Part shown: one piece after another, positions 6,210-6,269 of the stretch
Position numbering within the stretch: position 1 is the first letter of the stretch
Layout: every line of letters starts with the position of its first letter
Assembly: GCA_937127205.1 (NCBI GenBank)
Contig: CAKZLS010000057.1
Span: 1-6,269, forward strand
From: an uncultured Rhodospirillales bacterium
GTDB lineage: Bacteria; Pseudomonadota; Alphaproteobacteria; Rhodospirillales; Defluviicoccaceae
Length of the DNA stretch: 6,269 bases
Direction of reading: 5' to 3'
Position numbers and translations under genes: made by a program
Notes under the pieces: model-generated
What the model was told of the DNA's origin: nothing
Databases searched by the model: none
Seen by the model: the letters and a program-made list of their open reading frames with translations, nothing else

Positions 6210-6238
6210 ATTATACCAACGGTCGTTAGTAATGACAC
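6210..6238 (-). promoter_or_regulatory. Sigma70-type promoter of pdxH and the downstream run
   Basis: On the minus strand the -10 is a perfect TATAAT (6215-6210). The -35 is GTGTCA (6238-6233, four of six consensus bases), with an ideal 17-base spacer. Transcription should start near 6204, giving a leader of about 31 bases before ATG 6172. No other comparably good promoter is seen in the minus-strand run, so it may drive pdxH, fieF and the kinase fusion together. Confidence 0.7.
6215..6230. promoter_or_regulatory. Near-perfect inverted repeat in the pdxH promoter spacer (candidate operator)
   Basis: On the minus strand it reads ACTAACG-AC-CGTTGGT, two 7-base arms with one mismatch around a 2-base centre. 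It lies between the -35 and -10 boxes and touches the last base-pair of the -10. A dimeric regulator bound here would block or remodel RNA polymerase. No regulator gene is visible and the motif does not match an operator I can name. Confidence 0.4.
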
Positions 6239-6269
6239 TTTGTGATCGTGTTTCTCGCCTCCTCGGCAG

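Noticed and set aside
6173..6238. Longer PdxH starting at GTG 6238 or ATG 6193
   Set aside because: GTG 6238 falls in the -35 box, upstream of the predicted transcription start. ATG 6193 has no SD, while ATG 6172 has GAGGA at five bases.

Overview
The window is a GC-rich bacterial chromosomal segment. The proteins (CobA, PdxH, FieF-type transporter, tandem universal stress protein, APH/P-loop kinase fusion) look proteobacterial and most like an alphaproteobacterium. That placement is inferred from remembered family resemblance, not from a search. I see no insertion sequence, integrase, tRNA, rRNA, CRISPR array or phage gene. Gene density is high and the gene complement is ordinary for a chromosome.

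Layout: the + strand opens with the last 56 codons of what looks like a periplasmic sugar-binding protein of an ABC transporter (1-171). A 261-base gap follows, then cobA, encoding uroporphyrinogen-III C-methyltransferase (433-1224, +). cobA converges on a run of five genes that are all on the minus strand. In transcription order these are pdxH (6172 to 5582), a fieF-like cation diffusion facilitator (5585 to 4650), a two-domain APH-like/P-loop kinase (4610 to 3051), a tandem UspA protein (2981 to 2112) and a short-chain dehydrogenase (2024 to 1260). The spacings are a 4-base overlap, then gaps of 39, 69 and 87 bases, so the first three genes at least look like one transcript.

Regulation: the best-supported control element is a sigma70-type promoter ahead of pdxH, with a perfect TATAAT, a 17-base spacer and GTGTCA. 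Its spacer is almost filled by a near-perfect 16-base inverted repeat that could be an operator. The promoter also settles the pdxH start. pdxH, fieF, the kinase fusion and usp each have a recognisable Shine-Dalgarno; the SDR gene does not.

Functionally the run mixes PLP supply (pdxH), divalent metal efflux (fieF), an orphan kinase fusion, a stress protein and an oxidoreductase. A stress-related theme is possible but is inference. The most open question is the substrate of the APH/P-loop kinase fusion. I do not find a convincing new multi-gene system here.
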